Shown here piece after piece: positions 1 through 7,586 of a DNA stretch of 64,000 nucleotides. A program made the translations under genes and the position numbers. Each line of letters begins with the position of its first letter. The first letter of the stretch is position 1. This DNA is from Homoserinibacter sp. GY 40078 (lineage in GTDB: Bacteria > Actinomycetota > Actinomycetes > Actinomycetales > Microbacteriaceae), in NCBI RefSeq assembly GCF_008017545.1, contig NZ_VRTZ01000002.1, positions 1-64,000 on the forward strand. The letters are read 5' to 3'. Under the pieces are notes generated by a model. That model was not told the DNA's origin, ran no database searches, and was given only the letters and a program-made list of their open reading frames with translations.

Positions 1-208
1 CCACCGGTGCGACCTCCGGTGAGACGGGAACGGCGGGCGCCGGGCGCTCCGCGAGCAGGGTCGCGACGGGTGCGGCATCACTGCGGGCGGGCGCGCTCGG
101 ACGCGCGTGCTCGGTCCAGCCGGCCCCTGACCACCACCTCTCGCGGGCGGGGTCGCCGGGGTCGGCGAACCAGCCCGCTGAGGGCAGGCCGGATCCCGTC
201 GACTCCAT
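1..208 (-). CDS. DUF2510 domain protein, N-terminal fragment (runs off left edge)
   Basis: Reading leftwards from the ATG at 208, the frame stays open to base 1. The first residues contain a DUF2510 signature: LPSAGWFADPGDPARERWW followed by WTEH, with the characteristic tryptophans and the DP-(5-6)-RWW spacing. DUF2510 is a short domain of unknown function found near the N terminus of many actinobacterial membrane proteins. After it the sequence is Ala/Pro-rich, like the linkers in this group. The product's main domain lies outside the window, so its function cannot be given. The gene lies downstream of the minus-strand TetR gene and is separated from it by a GC-rich hairpin. Confidence 0.75.
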   Translation of the reverse strand, partial: MESTGSGLPSAGWFADPGDPARERWWSGAGWTEHARPSAPARSDAAPVATLLAERPAPAVPVSPEVAPV

Positions 209-245
209 GACGTCTACCGTCACCGACTCCGGCCCCTGCTCTCTA

Positions 246-260
246 GCCCCCGAAGGGGGC
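246..260 (-). terminator. Hairpin downstream of the TetR gene
   Basis: Perfect 6-bp stem GCCCCC/GGGGGC with a 3-base loop, starting 9 bases after the TetR stop on the minus strand. It has no U tract, so it is a possible GC-type terminator only. Confidence 0.45.
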
Positions 261-268
261 AGGCCCGC

Positions 269-826
269 TCAGTCGAGCCCGGCGGACCGGCGTGCCGCCC
301 CGACGAACGCGGGGCGCACCTCGCCCCATCCGTCGAGGTACCCGCCGACCATCGCCGCGTCGCGCAGCAGCACGAGCTCGCGGGCCCGGTTCTCGGGACG
401 GTCCATCTCGGCCGCTTCGAGCAGCTGCTCGAGGGTGGTGCGGAACCACTCGCGGTGCCGCGCAACGGTGCCGCGCACGGCGCTCGCCGCATCCGGGTAC
501 TCGGCGGAGGCGTTGATGAACGGGCATCCGCGAGTGTGGTTGCGTGCGACGTCGTCGGCGAGCTCGTCGATCACGAGCGCCAGCAGGTCTCGGGGAGCCG
601 CCCCGCTCTCGCCCGCGCGTGCGAAGGCCTCGCGGATGTGGGCGTCCTCGACGCCGAGGTAGGCCTCCACGAGGTCCTCTTTGCTCGGGAAGTGCCGGTA
701 GAAGGTGGCGCGGGTGACGCCTGCCTCGCCGACGATGCGGTCCACACCGACAGCGTGGATGCCTTCCCGGTAGAAGAGCTCGGATGCGGTCGCCAGGAGG
801 CGCTCGCGGGCAGCGGAGGATCTCAT
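269..826 (-). CDS. TetR/AcrR family transcriptional regulator
   Basis: One-domain repressor of 185 residues. The N-terminal helix-turn-helix (about residues 5-50) carries the family pattern ATFYRHFPSKEDLVEAYL, and the C-terminal half is the variable ligand-binding region. I chose the ATG at 826 (MRSSAARERL). It fits family length better than an upstream GTG, and it lies 7 bases after a TATCAT -10-like hexamer on the minus strand, consistent with a leaderless transcript. It is divergent from an alpha/beta hydrolase gene, and two inverted repeats in the shared 122-bp promoter region are likely its operators. The usual arrangement is repression of itself and the neighbour, relieved by the hydrolase substrate or a related compound; that is inference. 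Confidence 0.9.
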   Translation of the reverse strand: MRSSAARERLLATASELFYREGIHAVGVDRIVGEAGVTRATFYRHFPSKEDLVEAYLGVEDAHIREAFARAGESGAAPRDLLALVIDELADDVARNHTRGCPFINASAEYPDAASAVRGTVARHREWFRTTLEQLLEAAEMDRPENRARELVLLRDAAMVGGYLDGWGEVRPAFVGAARRSAGLD

Positions 827-838
827 ACACGAAATGAT

Positions 839-852
839 AGAACGATCTTTCT
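839..852. promoter_or_regulatory. Candidate TetR operator 1
   Basis: AGAACGATCTTTCT: the same half-site layout as the repeat at 905-918 (AGAACG, 2-base spacer), with one mismatch in the right arm. It overlaps the putative promoter of the TetR gene. Confidence 0.5.
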
Positions 853-860
853 CTTTTTGC

Positions 861-889
861 TTGACATGCGCCCCGCGGAGGTCTAGTTT
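861..889 (+). promoter_or_regulatory. Promoter of the alpha/beta hydrolase gene
   Basis: A consensus -35 TTGACA (861-866), a 17-base spacer, and TAGTTT as -10 (884-889). The best sigma70-type promoter in the window by eye. It is flanked by the two TetR-type inverted repeats, so repressor binding would block it. Confidence 0.65.
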
Positions 890-904
890 CGCCTCAGACA
901 AGAA

Positions 905-918
905 AGAACGGTCGTTCT
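905..918. promoter_or_regulatory. Candidate TetR operator 2
   Basis: Perfect inverted repeat AGAACG-GT-CGTTCT between the hydrolase promoter and its ribosome-binding site. It matches the imperfect copy at 839-852 and is the natural site for the divergently encoded TetR protein. Confidence 0.6.
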
Positions 919-948
919 ACAAGACGATCATCTGAAGGAGAAGAAGAC

Positions 949-1761
949 ATGACCGCCACCAAGCCCCCGATCGTCCTCATCCACGGGCTGTGGATGACTC
1001 CGAAGAGCTGGGACACCTGGGCCGCGTACTTCGAGGCGCGCGGGCACCAGGTCATCCGTCCGGGCTGGCCCGGTATCGACGACCGCGAGGTCGCCGACAT
1101 CCGCCGCGATCCCGAGGCGCTGAAGGGGATCGGCCTGCGCCAGATCGCCGATCACTACGAGCGCATCATCCGGGAGCTCCCCGAGAAGCCCATCATCATG
1201 GGGCACTCCTTCGGCGGCCTGCTCACGCAGATGCTGGCCGACCGTGGCCTCGGCGTCGCATACGTCGCGGTGACCCCCGGCCAGCCGGCCGGCATCACCA
1301 CGCTTCCGCCGTCGACCGCCCGCACGGGGTTCCCGATCCTCAGCAACCCCTTCCGTCGCAACGGCGCCTCGCCGATCTCGAAGGCGCACTTCCACTTCAC
1401 CTTCGGCAACGACCTGAGCCGCGCCGCGTCGGACGCCATCTGGGAGGAGCAGGCGGTGCCGTCGTACAACCGGGTCTTCTTCGAGGGCGTCGCGGGTGCA
1501 TTTAACGAGAAGGGTGGCGTCAGCCACGTGGACTTCGCCACGCCCGACCGCGCCCCGCTCCTCGTGATCACCGGTGAGATCGACCACGTGGTGCCGCCGG
1601 CCATCGGCAAGGCGATCGTCAAGAAGTACCGCGCGAGCGGAAGCCCCGCGATCGTGGAGTACAAGGAGTTCCCCGGCCGCACGCACCGCATCGTCTCGCA
1701 GGAGGGCTGGGAGGAGGTCGCCGAGTTCGCGATCGACTGGGCGACCGCGCACCTCGGCTGA
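949..1761 (+). CDS. Alpha/beta hydrolase
   Basis: Soluble alpha/beta-fold hydrolase of 270 residues. The oxyanion-hole HG is in IHGLW (residues 11-15), the nucleophile elbow is GHSFGG with Ser87, the acid is probably Asp212 (TGEIDHVVPP) and the catalytic His is His246 (GRTHRIVSQEGW). It resembles small carboxylesterase or lipase-like enzymes, and the substrate cannot be read from sequence. The ATG is preceded by GAAGGAG at a good distance. It is divergent from the TetR gene, with a strong promoter between two operator-like repeats, suggesting substrate-inducible expression. Confidence 0.9.
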   Translation: MTATKPPIVLIHGLWMTPKSWDTWAAYFEARGHQVIRPGWPGIDDREVADIRRDPEALKGIGLRQIADHYERIIRELPEKPIIMGHSFGGLLTQMLADRGLGVAYVAVTPGQPAGITTLPPSTARTGFPILSNPFRRNGASPISKAHFHFTFGNDLSRAASDAIWEEQAVPSYNRVFFEGVAGAFNEKGGVSHVDFATPDRAPLLVITGEIDHVVPPAIGKAIVKKYRASGSPAIVEYKEFPGRTHRIVSQEGWEEVAEFAIDWATAHLG

Positions 1762-1856
1762 CGCCGTGACGCTCGGTGAGGGGCGACGATCCGATGACGC
1801 GGATCGCCGCCCCTCACCGCGTCCGCCGGCGGCTTCCGAAGGTCGGGGGCGGGTGG

Positions 1857-1862
1857 CAGACT
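1857..1862 (+). promoter_or_regulatory. -10 element, leaderless start of TfoX-N gene
   Basis: CAGACT followed by six bases and then the ATG at 1869. This spacing recurs at many starts in the window and predicts transcription beginning at the start codon. Confidence 0.4.
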
Positions 1863-1868
1863 CCCCGC

Positions 1869-2225
1869 ATGGTGACCGAAGACGAGCGTCGGGTGGCCGA
1901 TGCCTCACGTGAGCGCCTCGCGGGGCTCGCGGGTCCGTTCCTCAGCCGTCCCGGGGTCACCTGGGGGCGGATGTTCTCGACCGAGGGCCTCGGGGTGCGG
2001 GGCAAGATCTTCGCGGTCGTGACCCACGTCGGCGACCTCATGGCGAAGGTGCCGGAGGCGCGGGCCGACGAGCTCGTCGCCGACGGCAAGGTGACGCGCA
2101 TGATCATGCGTGGCCGCGAGATGCGGGAGTGGGTGGTCTCACCCGCCGACGCCGACGACGCCGCATGGATCGCATTGCTCGATGAGTCGTACGCCTACCT
2201 CGACGCCATCACTCCGGGAGGGTGA
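1869..2225 (+). CDS. TfoX N-terminal domain family protein
   Basis: Small protein of 118 residues. The segment MFSTEGLGVRGKIFAVV, then a conserved LMAKVP block and a C-terminal REMREWVVSP stretch, match the TfoX/Sxy N-terminal domain fold found as a stand-alone protein in many actinobacteria. In gamma-proteobacteria TfoX is a competence regulator, but the stand-alone actinobacterial versions have no established role. I chose the ATG at 1869 because no ribosome-binding site is present and a -10-like CAGACT sits six bases upstream. Confidence 0.75.
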   Translation: MVTEDERRVADASRERLAGLAGPFLSRPGVTWGRMFSTEGLGVRGKIFAVVTHVGDLMAKVPEARADELVADGKVTRMIMRGREMREWVVSPADADDAAWIALLDESYAYLDAITPGG

Positions 2226-2438
2226 CACATTTCCCCGGTGTTTCAGGAGAGGCCCGGGGCGCGGATCTTCGTGACGCGTCACAAGAGCGATTGACGGAGT
2301 TTGTCGCTCGTTCCGATGAATCGGCCATCAGGGTGCCCGGAGACTGGCAATGTCGCCACAGCCGACGGCAGCCGCGCTCCATCTGCTGCACCCTCCGGCG
2401 CCCGTGCCGGAACCGACTCTCATTGGAGGCACCCGCCC
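2226..2438 (+). promoter_or_regulatory. Structured 5' region of the peptide ABC operon
   Basis: This 213-bp gap holds several inverted repeats. There is a perfect 12-bp palindrome GTGACGCGTCAC (2271-2282), GAGCGA/TCGCTC arms (2285-2290, 2304-2309), CCGAT-GA-ATCGG (2313-2324), long-range AGGGTGC/GCACCCT arms (2330-2336, 2388-2394), and a CCGGC/GCCGG hairpin (2395-2410) just before the Shine-Dalgarno GGAGG at 2425-2429. TTGACG at 2291-2296 could be a -35. The first palindromes look like operators and the last two like RNA structure. I could not match a known riboswitch class. Confidence 0.45.
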
Positions 2439-4052
2439 GTGTTCCCGCCCCGTCGACGCATCTATGCGTCCGCAGCACTCGCCCTCACCGGCCTCATCGC
2501 GCTCAGCGCGTGCTCGGCCGGAGACTCCGGAGAATCCGGAGACGACGGCACCAAGAAGCCGCTCGTGATCAGCCTCGACAGCTCGGTCGACATCCTCGAC
2601 CCGCAGGCGTGGCGCACGCCCGCCTCGATGGTCACGACCGGCAGCCTCGTCGAGCAGCTCATCGAGCAGACCTACACCGCATCCGGAGACCTCGTGCAGA
2701 TCGGCACGGCCGACGGGTTCGACCCGGCGCTCGCCGAGAGCTTCGAGTACTCCGAGGACGGCAAGGTCCTCACCCTGAAGCTGCGCGAGGGGCTCACCTT
2801 CCAGGATGGGTCGCCGCTCACCGCCGACGACGTCGTCTGGACCTTCCAGCGCGGCCTCGAGGGCCCCGGCTACATCAAGGTGCTCTACCCGATGGTGGGC
2901 ATCACGAGCGCCGACCAGTTCGTCGCCCTCGACGACCTGACCGTGCAGATCACGACGCCGTTCGCGACCCCGCTGCTGCCGAAGATGCTCGCGATGCAGC
3001 CCTTCGGCATCCTGTCGCACGAGTCCGGCGAGGCGAACGCGACCGACGACGACCCGTGGGCCGGTGACTGGTTCCGCGAGAACGACAACTCCTCCGGGCC
3101 CTACACGGTCTCGTCCTACGACCCGACCACGAGCATCACGCTGACCCCGAACGAGTCGTACTACGACCAGGACTCGATCATGAACTCGGGTGTCACGATC
3201 CAGTTCGTGAGCGACCCGGCGCAGCGTGCGCTCCTGCTCCAGAGCGGTGAGATCGACCTGGCGCAGGGCCTCCCGCTCGACCAGGTGGCGGAGCTCGAGG
3301 ATGTCGACGGGCTGACCGTCGTCTCGGAGGACTCGAACCGACTCGAGTACCTCGGCTTCAACACGAGCATCGCCCCGTTCGACGACCCGACGGTCCGTCA
3401 GGCGATCGCGAAGGCGCTGCCCTACGACACCTTCGTGAGCGACGTGCTCTACGGCTACGCGAAGCCGTCGACCGGCATCGTGCCGTCCGGGATGGTCACC
3501 CACTCCGACGAGGCGGGCGAGTTCACCCAGAACCTCGACGAGGCGCGTGCGCTTCTCGAGGAGGCCGGGGTCGGCGAGTTCTCGACGACCCTCTCGTTCA
3601 AGCAGTCCTCGGCGGTCGAGACGCGTGCCGCCGTGTTCATCCAGTCGGCACTCGCCGAGCTCGGTATCACGGTCGAGGTCACCCCGCTTCCGGACGCCGA
3701 GTTCACCCAGCGCACCAACGCACGTGAGCTGCCGATGTACCTGAACAACTTCCTGGGCTGGGGAGCCGACCCGTTCTACCAGATGAAGTCGCTCGTCGGC
3801 AGCGGTGCGGGCACCAACTTCACCACTTACGCCAACGAAGACCTCGACGCGCTCATCCAGAGCGGATTCGAGACCTCCGACGAGGCGGAGCGTGAGGCGA
3901 TCTCGGCCGAGGCGCAGAGCGTCATCTACGACGAGATGCCGATGGTGCCGATCTGGAACCCGGACTGGACCTTCGTGGTCCGCGACGGTGTCTCGGGCCT
4001 CACGAAGGACAACACCGAGCAGCTCCGGCTGCAGTACCTCACCAAGGAGTGA
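2439..4052 (+). CDS. Oligopeptide/dipeptide-type ABC transporter substrate-binding lipoprotein
   Basis: Extracytoplasmic binding protein of 537 residues, of the SBP_bac_5 (DppA/OppA/NikA) type. The N terminus has basic residues, a hydrophobic stretch and a lipobox ending LIALSAC, so it should be lipid-anchored. Typical family segments include LTADDVVWTFQRGLE and the C-terminal EMPMVPIWN. The start is the GTG at 2439 with GGAGG nine bases upstream; upstream codons have non-coding composition. It is first in an operon with two permeases and two ATPases, then metabolic enzymes. The ligand need not be a peptide, because this family also carries opines, glycosides and metal chelates. Confidence 0.93.
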   Translation: MFPPRRRIYASAALALTGLIALSACSAGDSGESGDDGTKKPLVISLDSSVDILDPQAWRTPASMVTTGSLVEQLIEQTYTASGDLVQIGTADGFDPALAESFEYSEDGKVLTLKLREGLTFQDGSPLTADDVVWTFQRGLEGPGYIKVLYPMVGITSADQFVALDDLTVQITTPFATPLLPKMLAMQPFGILSHESGEANATDDDPWAGDWFRENDNSSGPYTVSSYDPTTSITLTPNESYYDQDSIMNSGVTIQFVSDPAQRALLLQSGEIDLAQGLPLDQVAELEDVDGLTVVSEDSNRLEYLGFNTSIAPFDDPTVRQAIAKALPYDTFVSDVLYGYAKPSTGIVPSGMVTHSDEAGEFTQNLDEARALLEEAGVGEFSTTLSFKQSSAVETRAAVFIQSALAELGITVEVTPLPDAEFTQRTNARELPMYLNNFLGWGADPFYQMKSLVGSGAGTNFTTYANEDLDALIQSGFETSDEAEREAISAEAQSVIYDEMPMVPIWNPDWTFVVRDGVSGLTKDNTEQLRLQYLTKE

Positions 4053-4057
4053 GGTCG

Positions 4058-4095
4058 AAGGAGCCGACCGGGATCTGGCACCCGGTCGGCTCCTT
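4058..4095 (+). terminator. Strong hairpin between binding protein and permease genes
   Basis: Perfect 15-bp stem (arms 4058-4072 and 4081-4095) with an 8-base loop, beginning six bases after the stop codon. The downstream genes are clearly the same transporter, so it probably lets the binding protein be made in excess by partial termination or 3' end protection. Confidence 0.75.
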
Positions 4096-4128
4096 CTCCG
4101 TTCCGTTCTCGACCACTGAAGGCACCCC

Positions 4129-5151
4129 GTGATCCGCTACCTCCTCCGCCGTGTGGGCATCTCGCTCATCACCGTGGCGGGCCTCGCGCTCGTGGTGTTC
4201 CTCGTCGTCCGCATCCTTCCGGGCGATGCCGCCGCCGCACGGCTCGGGCCGGAGGCGAGCCCCGAGGACATCGAGGCGCTCCGCGCCAAGCTCGGTCTCG
4301 ACCAGCCGCTCATCGTGCAGCTCGGCGACTACCTGTGGGGCCTGCTCCACGGCGACCTCGGGCTCGCCGTCTCGACGGGCCGCCCGGTCGCCGACGAGCT
4401 GTTCGCCCGCCTCCCCGCGACCATCGAGCTCGCCGTCGCGGGACTCCTCGTCGCGCTCGTGATCGGTTTCCCGCTCGGGATGCTCGCCGCCTCGCGACGG
4501 GGACGCGCGAGCGACGCGATCGCGCGGGTGTTCGCGGTGCTCGGCTCGAGCATGGCGCCCGTCTGGCTCGGGCTGCTCCTCATCTTCGGGCTGTATTCCG
4601 TCGCGCGGATCTTCCCGGGTCCGGTGGGTCGGCTTCCGATCGGGATGCCGCCGCCCGAGCACATCACCGGCATGTACGTGCTCGACGGACTGCTCACCGG
4701 GAACTTCGCGGCGACCGGCGAGGCGCTCCGCTACCTCGCCCTGCCCGCCCTGACCCTCGGGCTCGGCGCGTCCGCCGCCGTGCTCAAGATGGTGCGCTCG
4801 GCGATGATCGCGACCGCCGAGAGCGGATTCGTCCGCACCGCCCGCGCCTACGGCGTGCCGGGGCGCGAGATCCTGTGGCGCGACCAGCTGCGCAACGCGA
4901 TGCTGCAGGTGCTGACCGCGATCGGCCTGGTCTTCGGCTTCCTGCTCGGTGGCAACGTGATCGTCGAGCGGCTGTTCAGCTGGCCCGGGATGGGCCGGGT
5001 CGCCTACGACGCGCTCGGCAGCAACGACCTCGAGCTGCTGCAGGGGTACGCCCTCATCATCGGAGTCATCTACATCGCCCTGAACTTCGCGGTCGATCTG
5101 CTCTACGGAGTGATCGATCCGCGCATCCGCCTGGGAGGACGCTCCTCGTGA
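4129..5151 (+). CDS. ABC transporter permease, DppB/OppB type
   Basis: Membrane protein of 340 residues with about six transmembrane helices. The N terminus MIRYLLRRVGISLITV and the segment LPGDAAAARLGPEAS (compare the usual LPGDPA) are typical of the DppB/OppB subunit. The cytoplasmic EAA loop, which contacts the ATPases, is around RTARAYGVPGREILWR. The start is GTG at 4129. It overlaps the second permease by four bases (GTGA). It forms the translocation pore with the next gene for the ligand bound by the upstream lipoprotein. Confidence 0.92.
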   Translation: MIRYLLRRVGISLITVAGLALVVFLVVRILPGDAAAARLGPEASPEDIEALRAKLGLDQPLIVQLGDYLWGLLHGDLGLAVSTGRPVADELFARLPATIELAVAGLLVALVIGFPLGMLAASRRGRASDAIARVFAVLGSSMAPVWLGLLLIFGLYSVARIFPGPVGRLPIGMPPPEHITGMYVLDGLLTGNFAATGEALRYLALPALTLGLGASAAVLKMVRSAMIATAESGFVRTARAYGVPGREILWRDQLRNAMLQVLTAIGLVFGFLLGGNVIVERLFSWPGMGRVAYDALGSNDLELLQGYALIIGVIYIALNFAVDLLYGVIDPRIRLGGRSS

Positions 5152-5993
5152 CCGCACCAGCCGCACCCATGCGCGCGACCGCGACCGAGTCGCGCCGGCC
5201 GCGTCGCCGTCGTCCGTTCCTCGTCGTCGGCACCGCGATCATCGGCGCGCTCGTCGTGCTCGGCGCCGTCGGTCCGCTCTTCGTCGCGGACCCGGCCGCC
5301 CTCGTGGCTCCCGGGTTCCAGCCGCCGTCGGCCGAGCATCTGTTCGGCACCGACAGCTACGGCCGCGACATCTTCGCGCGCTCGGTGCACGCGATCTGGA
5401 TCGACCTCGCCCTCGGCGTGAGCGTCGCCGTGCTCGCGATGATCGTCGGCTCGGCCGTGGGGGTGCTCTCGGGCTACATCGGCGGACGCTTCGACGACGT
5501 CGTGATGCGGCTCGTCGACATCCTGATGGCGTTCCCCGGCTTCATCCTCGCGATGATCCTGCTCGTCTCGATCGGCGACAGCATCCCGAACCTCGCCATC
5601 GCCCTCGCGGTGGCGCAGATCGCCCCGTTCGTGCGCCTCGTGCGCGCGAAGGCGCTCAGCGAGCGCGAGCTCGAGTACGTCTCGGCCGCGCGGGTGTCGG
5701 GGTCGCGCTGGTATCGCACCGCGTACCGTCACGTGCTGCCCAACTCGATCCGCCCGGCGGCCGTGCAGTTCACGCTCGTCTGCGGCTACTCGATCCTCAA
5801 CGTCGCGGGACTCGCCTACCTCGGGGTCGGCATCCACCCGCCCACCGCCGAGTGGGGCGTGATGGTGGCCGAGGGTGCCGCCAACATGCTCACCGGGCAG
5901 TGGTGGACGGCCTTCTTCCCGGGCCTCATGATCGCGATCACCGTCATGGCCCTGCACTTCATCGGCGACGAGCTGGCGGGAGACCCGCGATGA
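5148..5993 (+). CDS. ABC transporter permease, DppC/OppC type
   Basis: Second permease subunit, 281 residues. It shows the DppC pattern of a short cytoplasmic N terminus rich in Arg, one helix, and the FGTDSYGRDIFARSVHAIWI block, then the EAA-loop sequence EYVSAARVSGSRWYRTAYRHVLPN. I chose the GTG at 5148 (stop/start overlap GTGA, GGGAGG upstream); the long upstream extension of this frame lies over the first permease and is a shadow. It acts with the preceding permease in the inner membrane. Confidence 0.92.
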   Translation: MTAPAAPMRATATESRRPRRRRPFLVVGTAIIGALVVLGAVGPLFVADPAALVAPGFQPPSAEHLFGTDSYGRDIFARSVHAIWIDLALGVSVAVLAMIVGSAVGVLSGYIGGRFDDVVMRLVDILMAFPGFILAMILLVSIGDSIPNLAIALAVAQIAPFVRLVRAKALSERELEYVSAARVSGSRWYRTAYRHVLPNSIRPAAVQFTLVCGYSILNVAGLAYLGVGIHPPTAEWGVMVAEGAANMLTGQWWTAFFPGLMIAITVMALHFIGDELAGDPR

Positions 5994-6775
5994 CCCGGCT
6001 GTCCATCGAATCGTTGAGCGTCGAGGTCGAGTCCTCCGGCGCCCGGATCCTCGACGACGTCTCGCTCACGATCGGCGCGGGCGAGATCGTCGGCCTCGTC
6101 GGTGAGTCGGGGTCGGGCAAGTCGATGACCTCGCTCGCCACGATGGGCATCCTGCCGCGGGGGCTGCGCGCCACCTCGGGACGCTTCCTCGTCGACGGAA
6201 TCGACGTGACCGACGCCGCGAACCGTTCGGTGTCGTCGCGGTTCGCGATGATCTTCCAGAACCCGCGCGACTCGCTGAACCCCCTCATGCGGGTCGGCGC
6301 TCAGATCGCCCGGATGGTGAGCCTCCACCAGGGGCTCGACCGGAAGGCGGCGCAGGCGGAGGCGGTCGACCTGCTCGGCCGGGTGCACATCGCCGATCCC
6401 GCCGCGGCGGCGCGCAAGTACCCCCACCAGCTCTCGGGCGGCATGTGCCAGCGTGTGATGGTTGCAATGGCACTGGCCTGCCGCCCGAGCCTCCTCATCG
6501 CCGACGAGCCCACGACGGCGCTCGACGTGACGGTGCAGGCGCAGATCCTCGACCTGATCGTCGAGCTCGTCGAGCAGACCGGATGCGGCGTGCTGCTCGT
6601 CACCCACGACCTCGGCGTGGTCGCCGAGACGTGCGACCGGGTGAACGTGCTCTACCGGGGCGACCTCGTGGAGCACGGCGCGACGGCCGAGGTCTTCGCG
6701 AACCCGCAGCACGAGTACACGCGGTACCTGCTCGAGTCCGGCCGGGAACTGGAGGTCGGCGATGGCGCTGCTTGA
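5990..6775 (+). CDS. ABC transporter ATP-binding protein, DppD/OppD type
   Basis: Nucleotide-binding subunit of 261 residues. Walker A is GESGSGKS (residues 38-45), the signature is LSGGMCQR, and Walker B with the catalytic Glu is LLIADEPTTALD, followed by the H-loop LVTHDLGVV. It starts with an ATGA overlap on the permease stop. The usual C-terminal oligopeptide-transporter extension is short (family members often exceed 320 residues). It pairs with the next gene as the asymmetric ATPase dimer driving import. Confidence 0.92.
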   Translation: MTRLSIESLSVEVESSGARILDDVSLTIGAGEIVGLVGESGSGKSMTSLATMGILPRGLRATSGRFLVDGIDVTDAANRSVSSRFAMIFQNPRDSLNPLMRVGAQIARMVSLHQGLDRKAAQAEAVDLLGRVHIADPAAAARKYPHQLSGGMCQRVMVAMALACRPSLLIADEPTTALDVTVQAQILDLIVELVEQTGCGVLLVTHDLGVVAETCDRVNVLYRGDLVEHGATAEVFANPQHEYTRYLLESGRELEVGDGAA

Positions 6776-7586
6776 AGCCGAGGGCCTGCGCAAGGAGTTC
6801 ACGACGGGCCGCCACACGGTCGTCGCGCTCGACGGCATCGACCTGTCGCTCGAAGCAGGTCGCACCCTCGCGATCGTCGGCGAGTCCGGATCCGGCAAGT
6901 CGACGTTCGGCTCGATCGTCGCGGGCCTGCAGAGGGCCGACGCGGGTGAGCTGCGCTTCGACGGACGCTCGATCGGCCACGGCCGGTACCGCGGAGCGTT
7001 GCGTCGCGGCATCCAGATGGTCTTCCAGAGCCCGCTGCAGTCGCTCGACCCGACGTTCACGGTCGAGGGCACGCTCGCCGAGCCCCTCCGGCTGCTCGCG
7101 GGGATGTCGCGCGCTGCCGCGAACGCGCGCATCGACGAACTGCTCGACCTCGTGCACCTGCCGCGCGAACTGCGTCGTCGCCGCCCCGGCGAGCTCTCCG
7201 GCGGCCAGCAGCAGCGCGTCGCGATCGCACGAGCGCTCGCGCCCGCACCGCGGCTCGTGGTGCTCGACGAGCCGACCTCGGGCCTCGACCAGTCGGTGCG
7301 CGGCCGCATCGTGTCGCTGCTACGCGAGCTGCAGTCCGAGACGGGCGTCGCCTACGTCTTCATCACCCACGACATCGATGTGGCGGGCGCGATCGCCCAC
7401 GATGTCGCCGTCATGCAGCGTGGGCGGGTCGTCGAGCTCGGCCCCCGCGCATCCGTGCTCGAGTCGCCGACCGAGCCCTACACCCGGGCGCTGCTCGACG
7501 CGGTGCCCACCATGGACCCCGGTCGCCGTCGTCGGCGCGCGGCCGCCCCGGAGGCCGAGGCCTCCCCGACCCGCGAGGAGATGTGA
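6762..7586 (+). CDS. ABC transporter ATP-binding protein, DppF/OppF type
   Basis: Second ATPase, 274 residues, overlapping the first by 14 bases. Walker A GESGSGKS, the Q-loop in MVFQSPLQSLDP (the -SLDP segment is typical of DppF/OppF), signature LSGGQQQR, Walker B LVVLDEPTSGLD and an H-loop ITHDIDVA are all present, so it should be active. The C terminus is Arg/Ala-rich and probably disordered. It completes the importer that opens the operon. Confidence 0.92.
   Translation: MALLEAEGLRKEFTTGRHTVVALDGIDLSLEAGRTLAIVGESGSGKSTFGSIVAGLQRADAGELRFDGRSIGHGRYRGALRRGIQMVFQSPLQSLDPTFTVEGTLAEPLRLLAGMSRAAANARIDELLDLVHLPRELRRRRPGELSGGQQQRVAIARALAPAPRLVVLDEPTSGLDQSVRGRIVSLLRELQSETGVAYVFITHDIDVAGAIAHDVAVMQRGRVVELGPRASVLESPTEPYTRALLDAVPTMDPGRRRRRAAAPEAEASPTREEM

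Noticed and set aside
2226-2438. SAM, TPP or cobalamin riboswitch ahead of the peptide ABC operon
   Set aside because: Stems exist, but none of the conserved cores of these classes could be found; kept only as an unclassified structured leader.
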